Shown here: in pieces, positions 33,047-40,306 of the stretch | Position numbering within the stretch: the first letter of the stretch is position 1 | Layout of the letters: every line of letters starts with the position of its first letter | Source of the DNA: Solirubrobacterales bacterium | GTDB taxonomy: Bacteria > Actinomycetota > Thermoleophilia > Solirubrobacterales > Solirubrobacteraceae | Length of the DNA: 46,042 nt | Direction: 5' to 3' | Assembly (NCBI GenBank): GCA_003244205.1 | Contig: QHBW01000075.1 | Location: 1 to 46,042, forward strand | The notes under the pieces: generated by a model | What the model was told of the DNA's origin: nothing | The model's database searches: none | What the model saw: only the letters and a program-made list of their open reading frames with translations | Translations under genes and position numbers: made by a program

Positions 33047-34248
33047 CGCAGGCAGCCGGCGTTGATCGGCTCGACCGGCGCGGGATGACGGTGCTCTCGC
33101 TCGGGCACCTGATGGCCGACTCCTGCCAGGGCGCGGTGCCGGCGCTGTTGCCGTTCCTCGTCTCTAGCCGCGGGTACTCGCTCGCGCAGGCCTCGGCGCT
33201 CGTGCTCGCGGCGACGGTGTCGAGCTCGGTCATCCAGCCGATCTTCGGACACCTCTCCGACCGCCGCGCGCGCTCCTGGCTGATGCCGCTGGGGATCGTC
33301 GCGGCAGGCGTGGGGATCGCGCTGACCGGCGTGATGCCCTCCTATCCGCTCACCTTTGCCGTGGTCGTGCTGTCGGGTCTGGGAGTGGCGGCGTTTCACC
33401 CCGAGGGCTCGCGCTCGGCGAGCTACGTGTCAGGGGCCCGCCGTGCCACCGGAATGAGCCTGTTCTCGGTCGGCGGCAACATCGGCTTCGCGGTGGGACC
33501 GGCGCTTGTCACGCCGCTGGTGCTCGTCTTCGGGCTGACCGGGACGCTGGCGCTGGCGGTCCTTCCCGCCGCGATGGGGCTCGTCGTCTGGCGCGAGCTC
33601 GCGCGGCTGGGGAGCTTTCGTCCCGAAGCGCTGTCGGCGCGGGCCCGCGAGGATGCCGAGCCCGACCAGTGGGGTCCGTTTGCGCGACTGGCCGGCGCGG
33701 TGGCGTGTCGCTCGGTGCTCTACTTCGGCTTGCTCACATTCGTGCCGCTGTGGTTCGTGCGCGAGCTGCACACGAGCAAGACGATCGGCAACGCGGCGCT
33801 CACGGTGATGCTGATCAGCGGCGCGCTCGGGACGCTGGTCGGTGGGCGGCTGGCGGACCGGGTCGGCAGGCGCGTCGTCCTCCTTGGCTCGATGGCTTTG
33901 GCTGTGCCGCTCGTCGCCGGGTTTCTTGCCGCCGGTGTGGTGCCGGCGTTCGTGCTCGTCGGCCTCGCCGGGGGTGTGATCATCGCGACCTTCTCGGTCA
34001 CCGTGGTGATGGGTCAGGAGCTGCTGCCGGGGCGCATCGGCGTGGCGTCGGGGGTGACTCTGGGTCTCTCGATCGGGGTCGGCGGCGTGGGCGCGTCTGT
34101 GCTCGGCGTGATCGCCGATCACGCGGGTCTGTCACTGGCGCTGCACCTGGTGCTGGTATTCGCCGCGCTCGCGGCGCTGCTGACGCTCAGCCTGCCCGTG
34201 GAGCCCAGGCGGAGGGTGGGGCGCGACGCCGCCACTGTGGTGACTTGA
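33043..34248 (+). CDS. MFS efflux transporter, fosmidomycin-resistance (Fsr)-like
   Basis: 401 aa from the GTG that overlaps the holB stop. Twelve membrane helices in the major facilitator pattern, with the A-motif-like GHLSDRRAR between helices 2 and 3 and GGRLADRVGRR between 8 and 9. GHLMADSCQGAVPALLPFL near the N-terminus and VAAFHPEGSRSASYVSG are the typical Fsr-family segments. It probably exports a small amphiphilic compound using the proton gradient. Coupling to holB looks like gene packing and implies no shared function. Confidence 0.87.
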   Translation: MTQAAGVDRLDRRGMTVLSLGHLMADSCQGAVPALLPFLVSSRGYSLAQASALVLAATVSSSVIQPIFGHLSDRRARSWLMPLGIVAAGVGIALTGVMPSYPLTFAVVVLSGLGVAAFHPEGSRSASYVSGARRATGMSLFSVGGNIGFAVGPALVTPLVLVFGLTGTLALAVLPAAMGLVVWRELARLGSFRPEALSARAREDAEPDQWGPFARLAGAVACRSVLYFGLLTFVPLWFVRELHTSKTIGNAALTVMLISGALGTLVGGRLADRVGRRVVLLGSMALAVPLVAGFLAAGVVPAFVLVGLAGGVIIATFSVTVVMGQELLPGRIGVASGVTLGLSIGVGGVGASVLGVIADHAGLSLALHLVLVFAALAALLTLSLPVEPRRRVGRDAATVVT

Positions 34249-34275
34249 CGGCAATAGTTGTCGTCAAGTGACCAC
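34237..34275. terminator. Stem-loop at the end of the MFS gene
   Basis: 14-nt arms (34237-34250 and 34262-34275) pair with one mismatch around an 11-nt loop; the left arm includes the MFS stop codon. There is no T-run after it; instead a C-rich tandem repeat follows on the + strand. It could act with Rho or as a simple RNA-stabilising stem. Confidence 0.5.
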
Positions 34276-34330
34276 ACCCCCCCGGCGGTGACCACACCCC
34301 CCCGGCGGTGACCCCACCCCCCCGGCGGTG
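34271..34330. repeat. 20-bp tandem repeat, three copies plus partial flanks
   Basis: Units ACCACACCCCCCCGGCGGTG at 34271-34290 and 34291-34310 are identical; the third (34311-34330) has one change, and a partial copy follows. The array fills the gap between two convergent genes and begins inside the right arm of the stem-loop. The C-rich + strand could offer a Rho loading region. There are no spacers, so it is not CRISPR. Confidence 0.85.
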
Positions 34331-34349
34331 ACCACACCGCCCCAGCCCA

Positions 34350-35030
34350 TCAGCTCGCGCTCGCGCTCGCGCGCCGGATCGCGGCGTCCATCGCATCCGC
34401 GGGTGCTTCGACGACGCGACCGTGGCCGGTCGCGAGCCGCGCCGGATCGAGCTCGCGCAGCCTCTTGGCGCTGGCGAGCGCGGTCGGGCGATGCCAGGTG
34501 GCCTTCATCGCGAGCCGGAAGATCCAGTTGGCCTTCGCGCAGGTCGCGACACCTCCCAGGGTGGTGAAGGCGTCGCCGCAGATCAGCGTGCCGTCGCGCG
34601 TGTCGAGGAAGGAGACGTGGCCGGGGGTGTGACCCGGGCTGGGGACGACCTCCAGCGATCCCACGCGATCGCCGGCCTGCACGGTCCGCGTCGGCTTCGT
34701 GGCCGCGCCGGGGTAGCCGCCGCGGAGCTCGTCCTCGGGCTCGTCGGGGTCGAGCGTCATGTCCTTGGCGAGCAGGCGGGCGTCGCGCGCGGAGATGATC
34801 ACCTCGGCGTCGGGTAGCGCCGAGGCGAGCTCGTCGAGCGAGCCGATGTGGTCGCCATGGGCGTGGGTGAGCGCGATCCGCACGATCGGCGCGCCTCCCT
34901 TCGCGGCGGCGGCGAGGATCTTCTTCGCGCCGCGTGGGAGCGTGGTGTCGATCAGCGTGTAGCCATCCTCCTCGCGCACCAGGTACGCGTTGACGAAGCC
35001 GTACCGGGTGATGCGGATGAGATCGGACAC
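34350..35030 (-). CDS. Metallo-beta-lactamase-fold hydrolase
   Basis: 226 aa from a GTG start with AAGGAG upstream. Metal-binding motif THAHGDHIG (HxHxDH) near residue 55, further ligands in SPGHTPGHVSF and CGDAF, and a late His in ATGHGR. This is the glyoxalase II-like branch of the MBL fold. The substrate (a thioester or lactone) is not readable. Transcribed toward the MFS gene and away from the ROK gene. Confidence 0.88.
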   Translation of the reverse strand: MSDLIRITRYGFVNAYLVREEDGYTLIDTTLPRGAKKILAAAAKGGAPIVRIALTHAHGDHIGSLDELASALPDAEVIISARDARLLAKDMTLDPDEPEDELRGGYPGAATKPTRTVQAGDRVGSLEVVPSPGHTPGHVSFLDTRDGTLICGDAFTTLGGVATCAKANWIFRLAMKATWHRPTALASAKRLRELDPARLATGHGRVVEAPADAMDAAIRRASASAS

Positions 35031-35090
35031 TTGGCGGGGTCTCCTTCTTGAGCAGTTTCAACGGCACAGGGCCGGGACGGCCGACCACCC

Positions 35091-35096
35091 TACAAT
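35091..35096 (+). promoter_or_regulatory. -10 hexamer TACAAT before the ROK gene
   Basis: TACAAT ends 8 nt before the ATG at 35105, which would give a leaderless mRNA. No convincing -35 lies 16-18 nt upstream. Confidence 0.45.
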
Positions 35097-35104
35097 CGCG
35101 GCCA

Positions 35105-36106
35105 ATGGCCGTCAGCGGCGTTCCGGTCCACGAGTGCATCGGCGTCGACCTCGGCGGCACGAAGCTCTCGGTCGGGCTGCTGCGTGACGGCGAGCTGGCC
35201 GAGCATCGCGAGCAGCCAACGGTGCTCGAGTCCACCGACGCGCTGCTGGAGCAGGTAATGCACGCGATCTCCTCGATGCGCGGCGAGCAGACCGAGGCCA
35301 TCGGGCTGGGGATACCGTCGACGGTCGACTGGGCGACGGGGCGCGCGCGCGCGTCGGTCAACATCCCGCTCGTCGATGTGCCCGTGCGCGATCTGCTCTC
35401 CGAGCGCCTGGGACTGCCGGTCTTCGTCGACAACGACGCGACCTGCGCTGCGCTTGCCGAGGCCCACCACGGGGATGGGCCCGTGCCTGACTCGATGGTG
35501 ATGTTCACCGTCGGGACCGGGGTGGGTGGCGGCATCATCATCGGGGGACGGCCGTTCCGCGGGGCCACCGGCGCTGCCGCGGAGATCGGCCACATGGTGA
35601 TCGCCGCCGACGTCGTCGCAGACGGCCCGCCCAGGCGAGGCGGTGACCACTTCCCCAAGCCCGCTTCACTGGAATGGCTGGCGTCCGGGCGTGCGCTGGA
35701 CCGCCTCGCCCGGCGCTCGGCGCAACGCAACCGCTCCTGGGAGCTCGGCCGCCGCGCGCGCGAGCGGGTGGTCGGTGGCCGCGACGTCGTCGAGGCGGCG
35801 CAGGCTGGCGACCCCGAGGCGCGACGACTGCTGGCTGTGCTCGGAGAGCGACTTGGGCTCGGCATCGCGACGGCGGTCAATTTCCTTGACCCCGAGGTGG
35901 TCGCGATCGGCGGGGGCGTCTCGACCGCCCGCGAGCTGCTGCTCGACCCCGCACGTGAAGTTGCGCAACGCTTCATCCTTCCTGGCGTGGGGACCAGTAC
36001 GGAGATCCGGCTGGCGCGCTCGGGACCCGAGGCGGGGGTGCACGGCGCGGCGATGCTCGCTGCCCAGGAAGTCGGGCAGTCGGACACGGCGGGGGTGCGG
36101 GCGTGA
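35105..36106 (+). CDS. ROK-family sugar kinase-like protein
   Basis: 333 aa from ATG 35105. ATP-binding phosphate loop GVDLGGTKLSVGLL, the family segment GLPVFVDNDATCAALAE with the catalytic Asp in NDA, TVGTGVGGGIIIGG, and EIGHMVI. The cysteine-rich zinc motif normally found just after the EIGH segment (CxCGxxGC) is missing: the stretch reads DGPPRRGGDHFPKPASLEWL. It is probably a glucokinase-like enzyme, with altered zinc binding. Seven bases separate it from rpiB, so the two likely form an operon of sugar metabolism. Confidence 0.85.
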   Translation: MAVSGVPVHECIGVDLGGTKLSVGLLRDGELAEHREQPTVLESTDALLEQVMHAISSMRGEQTEAIGLGIPSTVDWATGRARASVNIPLVDVPVRDLLSERLGLPVFVDNDATCAALAEAHHGDGPVPDSMVMFTVGTGVGGGIIIGGRPFRGATGAAAEIGHMVIAADVVADGPPRRGGDHFPKPASLEWLASGRALDRLARRSAQRNRSWELGRRARERVVGGRDVVEAAQAGDPEARRLLAVLGERLGLGIATAVNFLDPEVVAIGGGVSTARELLLDPAREVAQRFILPGVGTSTEIRLARSGPEAGVHGAAMLAAQEVGQSDTAGVRA

Positions 36107-36113
36107 GGCGCCG

Positions 36114-36605
36114 ATGAAGATCGCTTGTGCTTTTGACCACGCCGGCGTCCCCCTGCGAGACGCCGTGCTCGGGGCCGTGCGCGCCGCCGGCCACGAGCCC
36201 CTCGACCTCGGCGTCAGCAGCCCCGACCCGGTCGACTACCCCGACATCGCGCTGCGCGTCACCGGCGAGGTGATCTCCGGAGCGGTGCAGCGCGGAGTCC
36301 TCTGCTGCGGCTCGGGCGCGGGCGTGTCGGTGGCGGCGTCCAAGGTCCCAGGGATCCGGGCCGCGACGGTGCACGACGAGTACTCGGCTCACCAGTGTGT
36401 CGAGCACGACGACGTCAACGTGCTCTGCATGGGAGCGCGCGTGATCGGCGCGGCGCTGGCGTCGGAGATCGTGGAGCGCTACGCGGGTGCGCACTACACG
36501 GGCGGCGAGCCTGGCAGCGAGCGCCATGCACGACGCCTGGCGAAGGTGCTGGAGATCGAGCGCGAGGCGCTCTCCGGGGGGCTGCCGCCCCCAGGCGACG
36601 GGTAG
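36114..36605 (+). CDS. rpiB: Ribose 5-phosphate isomerase B
   Basis: 163 aa. RpiB/LacAB family: ACAFDHAGVPLRDAV at the N-terminus, DYPDIALRV, the catalytic Cys loop GVLCCGSGAGVSVAASKVPGIR, and NVLCMGARVIG. It interconverts ribulose 5-phosphate and ribose 5-phosphate in the pentose phosphate pathway. Follows the ROK gene by 7 nt and precedes the phosphoesterase by 13 nt, so the three are probably one transcript. Confidence 0.93.
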   Translation: MKIACAFDHAGVPLRDAVLGAVRAAGHEPLDLGVSSPDPVDYPDIALRVTGEVISGAVQRGVLCCGSGAGVSVAASKVPGIRAATVHDEYSAHQCVEHDDVNVLCMGARVIGAALASEIVERYAGAHYTGGEPGSERHARRLAKVLEIEREALSGGLPPPGDG

Positions 36606-36618
36606 GAGCGCGGGCGGC

Positions 36619-37422
36619 GTGCGGATCGCCCAGCTCTCCGACATCCACGTCAACGACGGCCGCTACGAGCAGGCGCTGATCGACACCGCCGTTGACGAGG
36701 TCAACGCGGACGCACCGGACCTGGTGGTGATCGCGGGCGACCTGACGGCGAACGGATACCGCGAGGAATTCGAGTCCGCGCGCGAGCGGCTGGACCGACT
36801 GCGCTGCCCGGAGGTCGTGTACGTGCCCGGCAATCACGACGCGATGAGCGTCGGCTACCTGCACTTCGAGGACCTCTTCGGCCCGCGCGCGCATCGCCGC
36901 GTCATCGATGTCGCGGACACGGGCCGGGTCCAGGTGGTGTGCGTGGACTCTTCAAAGCCAGACATCGACGACGGCGAGGTCGGTCGCGAGCTCTACGGCT
37001 GGATCGCCGACGGCTTCAGCGGCGAGGCCGAGCTGCGCGTCTTCGTCATGCATCACCACCTCGTCGCGATCCCCGCGACCGGCCGGGATCGCAACCAGGT
37101 CTGGGACGCCGGCGATCTGCTCGAGCTGCTGCGCAGCCTGCGAGTCGACATCGTGCTCGGCGGCCACCGCCACGTGCCGCATGTCTGGCCGATCGGCGCG
37201 ATGTTCCTCGTGCACTCGGGGACCGCCTCGACCCGGCGCGTGCGCGGCTACGCCCACCCCTCCTACAACATGGTCACGGTGACCGCCGATCTCCTGGAGG
37301 TGGAGATGCGCGTGCCTGGCGCCGAGCGCGAGCTGCTGGCGCGCTTCGCGCGCCCAGTCGGTCTGGCGGGGCAGTGGCGGCCGGTCGAGGCGGCGCGGCC
37401 GATGCGAGGGATGGGGTTGTGA
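36619..37422 (+). CDS. Metallophosphoesterase (calcineurin-like)
   Basis: 267 aa from GTG 36619 with TAGGAG upstream. All five metal-binding blocks are visible: QLSDIHVN, VVIAGDLTANG, VYVPGNHDAM, FVMHHHLVAI and LGGHRHVPHVW. This is the cAMP phosphodiesterase-like branch of calcineurin-type phosphoesterases. The true substrate may be a cyclic nucleotide, a phospholipid headgroup or a nucleotide; the sequence does not decide. Last gene of the likely ROK-rpiB operon. Confidence 0.9.
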   Translation: MRIAQLSDIHVNDGRYEQALIDTAVDEVNADAPDLVVIAGDLTANGYREEFESARERLDRLRCPEVVYVPGNHDAMSVGYLHFEDLFGPRAHRRVIDVADTGRVQVVCVDSSKPDIDDGEVGRELYGWIADGFSGEAELRVFVMHHHLVAIPATGRDRNQVWDAGDLLELLRSLRVDIVLGGHRHVPHVWPIGAMFLVHSGTASTRRVRGYAHPSYNMVTVTADLLEVEMRVPGAERELLARFARPVGLAGQWRPVEAARPMRGMGL

Positions 37423-37519
37423 TCGGGGCTGAGACGCGCCGATCCGCAGCCTGCACCGCGGCAGGCCGGACCGCGGCCCGCGCCGCGCGCACCGGTCCGC
37501 GGCCTGGCCCGCCGCGGGG

Positions 37520-37525
37520 TATTGT
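37520..37525 (+). promoter_or_regulatory. -10-like hexamer TATTGT before the lipoprotein gene
   Basis: TATTGT ends 8 nt before ATG 37534. This spacing matches the ROK gene and supports ATG 37534 over the earlier TTG 37522 or GTG 37528. Confidence 0.35.
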
Positions 37526-37533
37526 GCGTGAGG

Positions 37534-38073
37534 ATGCTGAGACCACGTCGCAACCTCGCGGCCCTGGCGCTGCTGCTCGTGGCGCTGACTCTCCCCGTCG
37601 CGGGCTGCGGCAGTAGCTCGAGCTCGAGCTCCTCGGGCTCGGCGTCGAGCACGCCAAACGTCGGGCACGTGCCGACGCTGAAGTTCGCTCTGCACGCCGG
37701 GCTCGCCTTCGGCGCCTTTCATCGCTACATCTACAAGCCCTTCAAGCAAGGCAGGCTGATCCGCGGCGGCCTGCTGCACCATAAGCTCGCGCTCGTAAAG
37801 GCGGGGCTCGCTGGCCTGTTCGCCTACCACGAGATCAAGCTCGCGATCATGGACGCGCGGGCGAGCCCGATCCTCTCCAAGTTGCTGACGCCGCTCGACG
37901 CGCTCGGGGCAAAGCTGTCGGCGCTCGGCACGAGCATCAAGGGCGGGCACGTCGACCCGGCCGCGGTCGCCTCGACGAACAGCGATGTCGGCAGCGTCTC
38001 GAGCCTCGCCCACGCGCATGGCGTCTCCGTTTCGGACCAGACCCCGAGCGCGGCCCAGCTCGCCTCGCCTTAG
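37534..38073 (+). CDS. Lipoprotein of unknown function
   Basis: 179 aa from ATG 37534 (earlier in-frame starts at 37522 and 37528). Classical lipoprotein signal: RRN, a hydrophobic core, lipobox LPVAGC, then a long Ser run. The mature part is helical with Gly/Ala and several His/Lys (LKFALHAGLAFGAFHRYIYKPF, LLHHKLALVKAGLAGLFAYHEIKLAI), so it may lie along the membrane. Family not recognised. About 100 nt separates it from the tRNA gene downstream. Confidence 0.75.
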   Translation: MLRPRRNLAALALLLVALTLPVAGCGSSSSSSSSGSASSTPNVGHVPTLKFALHAGLAFGAFHRYIYKPFKQGRLIRGGLLHHKLALVKAGLAGLFAYHEIKLAIMDARASPILSKLLTPLDALGAKLSALGTSIKGGHVDPAAVASTNSDVGSVSSLAHAHGVSVSDQTPSAAQLASP

Positions 38074-38171
38074 AGCAGCGCGGCGCTAGCCTTCCAATTT
38101 GGGCTGCGAGTTGCCCAATCGCGACCGGTGGGCCCAACCCGCCGGCGCAGGAGGGCAACCTGCCCACAATC

Positions 38172-38244
38172 GCCGACGTAGCTCAGCTGGTAGAGCACTT
38201 CACTCGTAATGAAGGGGTCCGCGGTTCGAGTCCGCGCGTCGGCT
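38172..38244 (+). tRNA. tRNA-Thr (anticodon CGU)
   Basis: 73 nt cloverleaf. Acceptor GCCGACG pairs with CGTCGGC; D-arm GCTC/GAGC; anticodon arm CTTCA-CTCGTAA-TGAAG with anticodon CGT in the DNA; T-arm CGCGG-TTCGAGT-CCGCG. No CCA is encoded. The 3' part from the anticodon stem onward belongs to the left attachment site of the element, so this is a hybrid gene: chromosomal 5' part, element-derived 3' part. It should still be functional. Confidence 0.95.
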
Positions 38245-38246
38245 CT
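38203..38246 (+). other. Left attachment site (attL), 3' half of tRNA-Thr
   Basis: 44 nt from CTCGTAAT to GGCTCT. It matches 45780-45823 at 42 of 44 positions. The two differing bases (G at 38218, C at 38232) pair with each other in the T-stem. Being next to the intact tRNA 5' half, this copy was supplied by the element. Confidence 0.9.
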
Positions 38247-38308
38247 ACAAGATCCCCCTGCATATGGACGATTTTCGCCCATCCTGAGGGACGCAGCTCA
38301 GAAGTGGT

Positions 38309-38327
38309 GGGGCAAGGGATGGGGCAA
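38309..38327. repeat. GGGGCAA direct repeats near attL (possible integrase arm sites)
   Basis: GGGGCAA at 38309-38315 and 38321-38327, spaced 12 nt; a third copy lies near the right end at 45663-45669 inside the integrase gene. Short direct repeats flanking att cores often bind the integrase N-terminal domain. The motif is short, so chance is possible. Confidence 0.3.
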
Positions 38328-38363
38328 TAGTCGCCACCGCGCCGCGTCGGCGGGGGGTGTGCG

Positions 38364-38720
38364 ATGAGCGGCGACAAGGGTCCGTTCGCCGATGTCGGAG
38401 AGGGGCTGCGCAGGGGCGCCGCCGAGTCGGCGCTGACGAGCTTCGGCGGCGGCGGACCCGACCGCGGGCAGCGGTACGTGCTCGGGACGAACTTCCGCAC
38501 CGCCCGTGATAACTGGCTCGCGGCGAGCGGGTGGCGCCGCCTGCGGTGGAGCTTCGAGGTGCTGAAGTGCGCGGTCCTGCTCCGCTCCCCGTGGCGGTTC
38601 GGGCTGTGGGTCTACTGGGGTCTGTCGGAGCCGGTCGGGCTGTTCGTGCGCCGCTACCGGCGGTGGCGCGCCGAGCGCGACGCGCACGCACTGACCGAAG
38701 GCGACGGAGGCGAGCGATGA
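38364..38720 (+). CDS. Small element-encoded membrane-associated protein
   Basis: 118 aa, first gene of the element. A Gly/Asp-rich N-terminus (FGGGGPDRGQRYVLGTNFRTARDNW) is followed by a Trp/Arg-rich part and one hydrophobic stretch (LLRSPWRFGLWVYWGLSEPVGLFV), then a charged helix. The stop overlaps the translocase start as ATGA. Position before an FtsK/TraB-like motor suggests a partner of the transfer apparatus. Family not recognised. Confidence 0.7.
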   Translation: MSGDKGPFADVGEGLRRGAAESALTSFGGGGPDRGQRYVLGTNFRTARDNWLAASGWRRLRWSFEVLKCAVLLRSPWRFGLWVYWGLSEPVGLFVRRYRRWRAERDAHALTEGDGGER

Positions 38721-40306
38721 GGCGCGACACAGAGGCCGCCACCCTCCGCGTCGCCGAGGCGCTCGCGTGGCGTCGCTGGATCGGGCCGGGGAGTTCGATC
38801 GCCTTCCTACTGGCGTACGCGCTGATCCCGGTCGCCGGGGTCGCCTCGATCGCGTTCGTCGGCTGCCTGGCCGAGGTGGCGCTGTACGCGCGGGTCCTCG
38901 TCCGGACGGTCGGCGGGGCGCCGACGCGGGCGCAGCTCCGCCGGGCCGGAGTGTGGTCGCTCGGCGCGTGGGGCGCGCTGGCGCTGGCGTCCGTGGACGC
39001 GGCGCCGTCGGGCGCGGACCGGCTGCTGCTGATGCTCGGCGCGACCGTCGTGCTGCTGGCGCAGCGCCGGCACCGCGGCAGGTTCGGGCGCGCGGCCCTG
39101 ACATCCCTGCGCGCGCAGGAGGCGAGCGTCCTCACCGTCGCCCGTGGCGTGCTCGGCGTCCGGGAGCTGACGGCCAGGGAGGTCGAGGCGGGCGAGCGGG
39201 ACGACCTGGCGGTGCGCGCCTACCCGGACGGCGCGATGGCCGTGTTGGTCCCGGCGCACGTGTTGCTCGTCCACGCCGACGAGCCGAAGGTCGCGGACAG
39301 GTTCGAGGCGGCCGGCTGGGAGCTTGACCGCATCGACTACGACGGCCGGCTGATGTGGCTGCGGCGCCCGGCGTGGGTTGAGCCGGTGCCCGACGCGGCG
39401 CCGTGGGACGAGCGGCTTCCGCAGGACCGGACGTGGCTGCTGGTGGGCGTCGGCGAGGACGGCCGCCGGATCGGCTGGGACCTCAAGCAGGCGCCGCACG
39501 CACTGTTCACGGGGGCGACCGGGGTCGGCAAGACCACGAGCATCCTGCTCGTGGTCGTGCAGGCCGCGCACGTCGGCTTCCGCGTGTGGGCGCTGGACCC
39601 GAAGGAGTCCGAGTTCGGCCTGCTCGAAGATCGGGTGGAGAGGCTGGCGTTCGGCCTCGACGATTGCTGGCAGGCGTTGATCGACGCCGAGGCGGAGATG
39701 CGCGAGCGCCAGGCGCTGCTGCGCGAGCGCGGGCGGCGGCACTGGTCCGAGGTCGAGGGACTGCGGCCGATCATGGTCGTGGTGGACGAGGCGTTCGACC
39801 TGCTCGGTGCGGGCGTCCGCGACAAGGACCGCAAGGCGCTACGCGACGCTGCGGCGGACTCGCTCGGGTCGATCGCCCGCCTCGGCCGAGCGCCCGGCGT
39901 ACACCTGCTCGCCGCCGCGCAGCGGCCCGATGCGAAGGTGCTCGCGGGAGAGCTGCGCAACAACCTGCGCTGCCGGCTGCTGCTCGGCCGTCCGCTGAAG
40001 TCCGAGGTGCTGATGACGCTCGACGGCGTGGACGAGGACGGCGTTCCGGACGTGGGCGAGGACCCGCTGCCGAAGGGCCGCGGGCTGATGCAGGAGGCGT
40101 CGCCCTCGGCGCCACGGGTCGTGCAGTGCGTCTACGCGACCGACGAGCAGGTCGAGGCGGCGCTAGACGAGCTGCGTCCGGCGCAGGAGGCCGCGCCGGA
40201 CGCCGTGCCGGAGCGGTGGGAGGGCGTCGCGCCCGAGGACCCCGCCGAGCGTGCCGCCGGCATCGAGCTGACCCTGGACGACGAAGAGGGGCAGAGCGAT
40301 GGGTGA
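38717..40306 (+). CDS. FtsK/SpoIIIE-like DNA translocase (TraB/TraSA-like transfer protein)
   Basis: 529 aa. Two to three membrane helices in residues about 25-60 and 80-115, a linker domain, then the motor: Walker A GATGVGKT (266-273), ALDPKESEF, Walker B IMVVVDEA (352-359), the FtsK-family sensor LAAAQRPD (398-405), then RNNLRCRLLLG and a Gly-Arg-Gly loop. This hexameric motor would pump double-stranded DNA through a membrane pore. In Streptomyces elements one such protein is enough for conjugation. The C-terminus after the motor is acidic, and I see no winged-helix gamma domain for sequence-specific loading. ATGA overlap upstream; 8-nt overlap downstream. Confidence 0.9.
   Translation: MRRDTEAATLRVAEALAWRRWIGPGSSIAFLLAYALIPVAGVASIAFVGCLAEVALYARVLVRTVGGAPTRAQLRRAGVWSLGAWGALALASVDAAPSGADRLLLMLGATVVLLAQRRHRGRFGRAALTSLRAQEASVLTVARGVLGVRELTAREVEAGERDDLAVRAYPDGAMAVLVPAHVLLVHADEPKVADRFEAAGWELDRIDYDGRLMWLRRPAWVEPVPDAAPWDERLPQDRTWLLVGVGEDGRRIGWDLKQAPHALFTGATGVGKTTSILLVVVQAAHVGFRVWALDPKESEFGLLEDRVERLAFGLDDCWQALIDAEAEMRERQALLRERGRRHWSEVEGLRPIMVVVDEAFDLLGAGVRDKDRKALRDAAADSLGSIARLGRAPGVHLLAAAQRPDAKVLAGELRNNLRCRLLLGRPLKSEVLMTLDGVDEDGVPDVGEDPLPKGRGLMQEASPSAPRVVQCVYATDEQVEAALDELRPAQEAAPDAVPERWEGVAPEDPAERAAGIELTLDDEEGQSDG

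Noticed and set aside
34271-34330. CRISPR-like array
   Set aside because: Repeats are directly adjacent with no spacers, and no cas genes are present.
37421-37444. Short inverted repeat GATCGG/CCGATC after the phosphoesterase gene as terminator
   Set aside because: Only six base pairs with a 12-nt loop and no T-run; too weak to call.
38183-38500. Minus-strand ORF containing EPTRGLEPRTPSL
   Set aside because: False translation of the tRNA-Thr gene and flanking att sequence.
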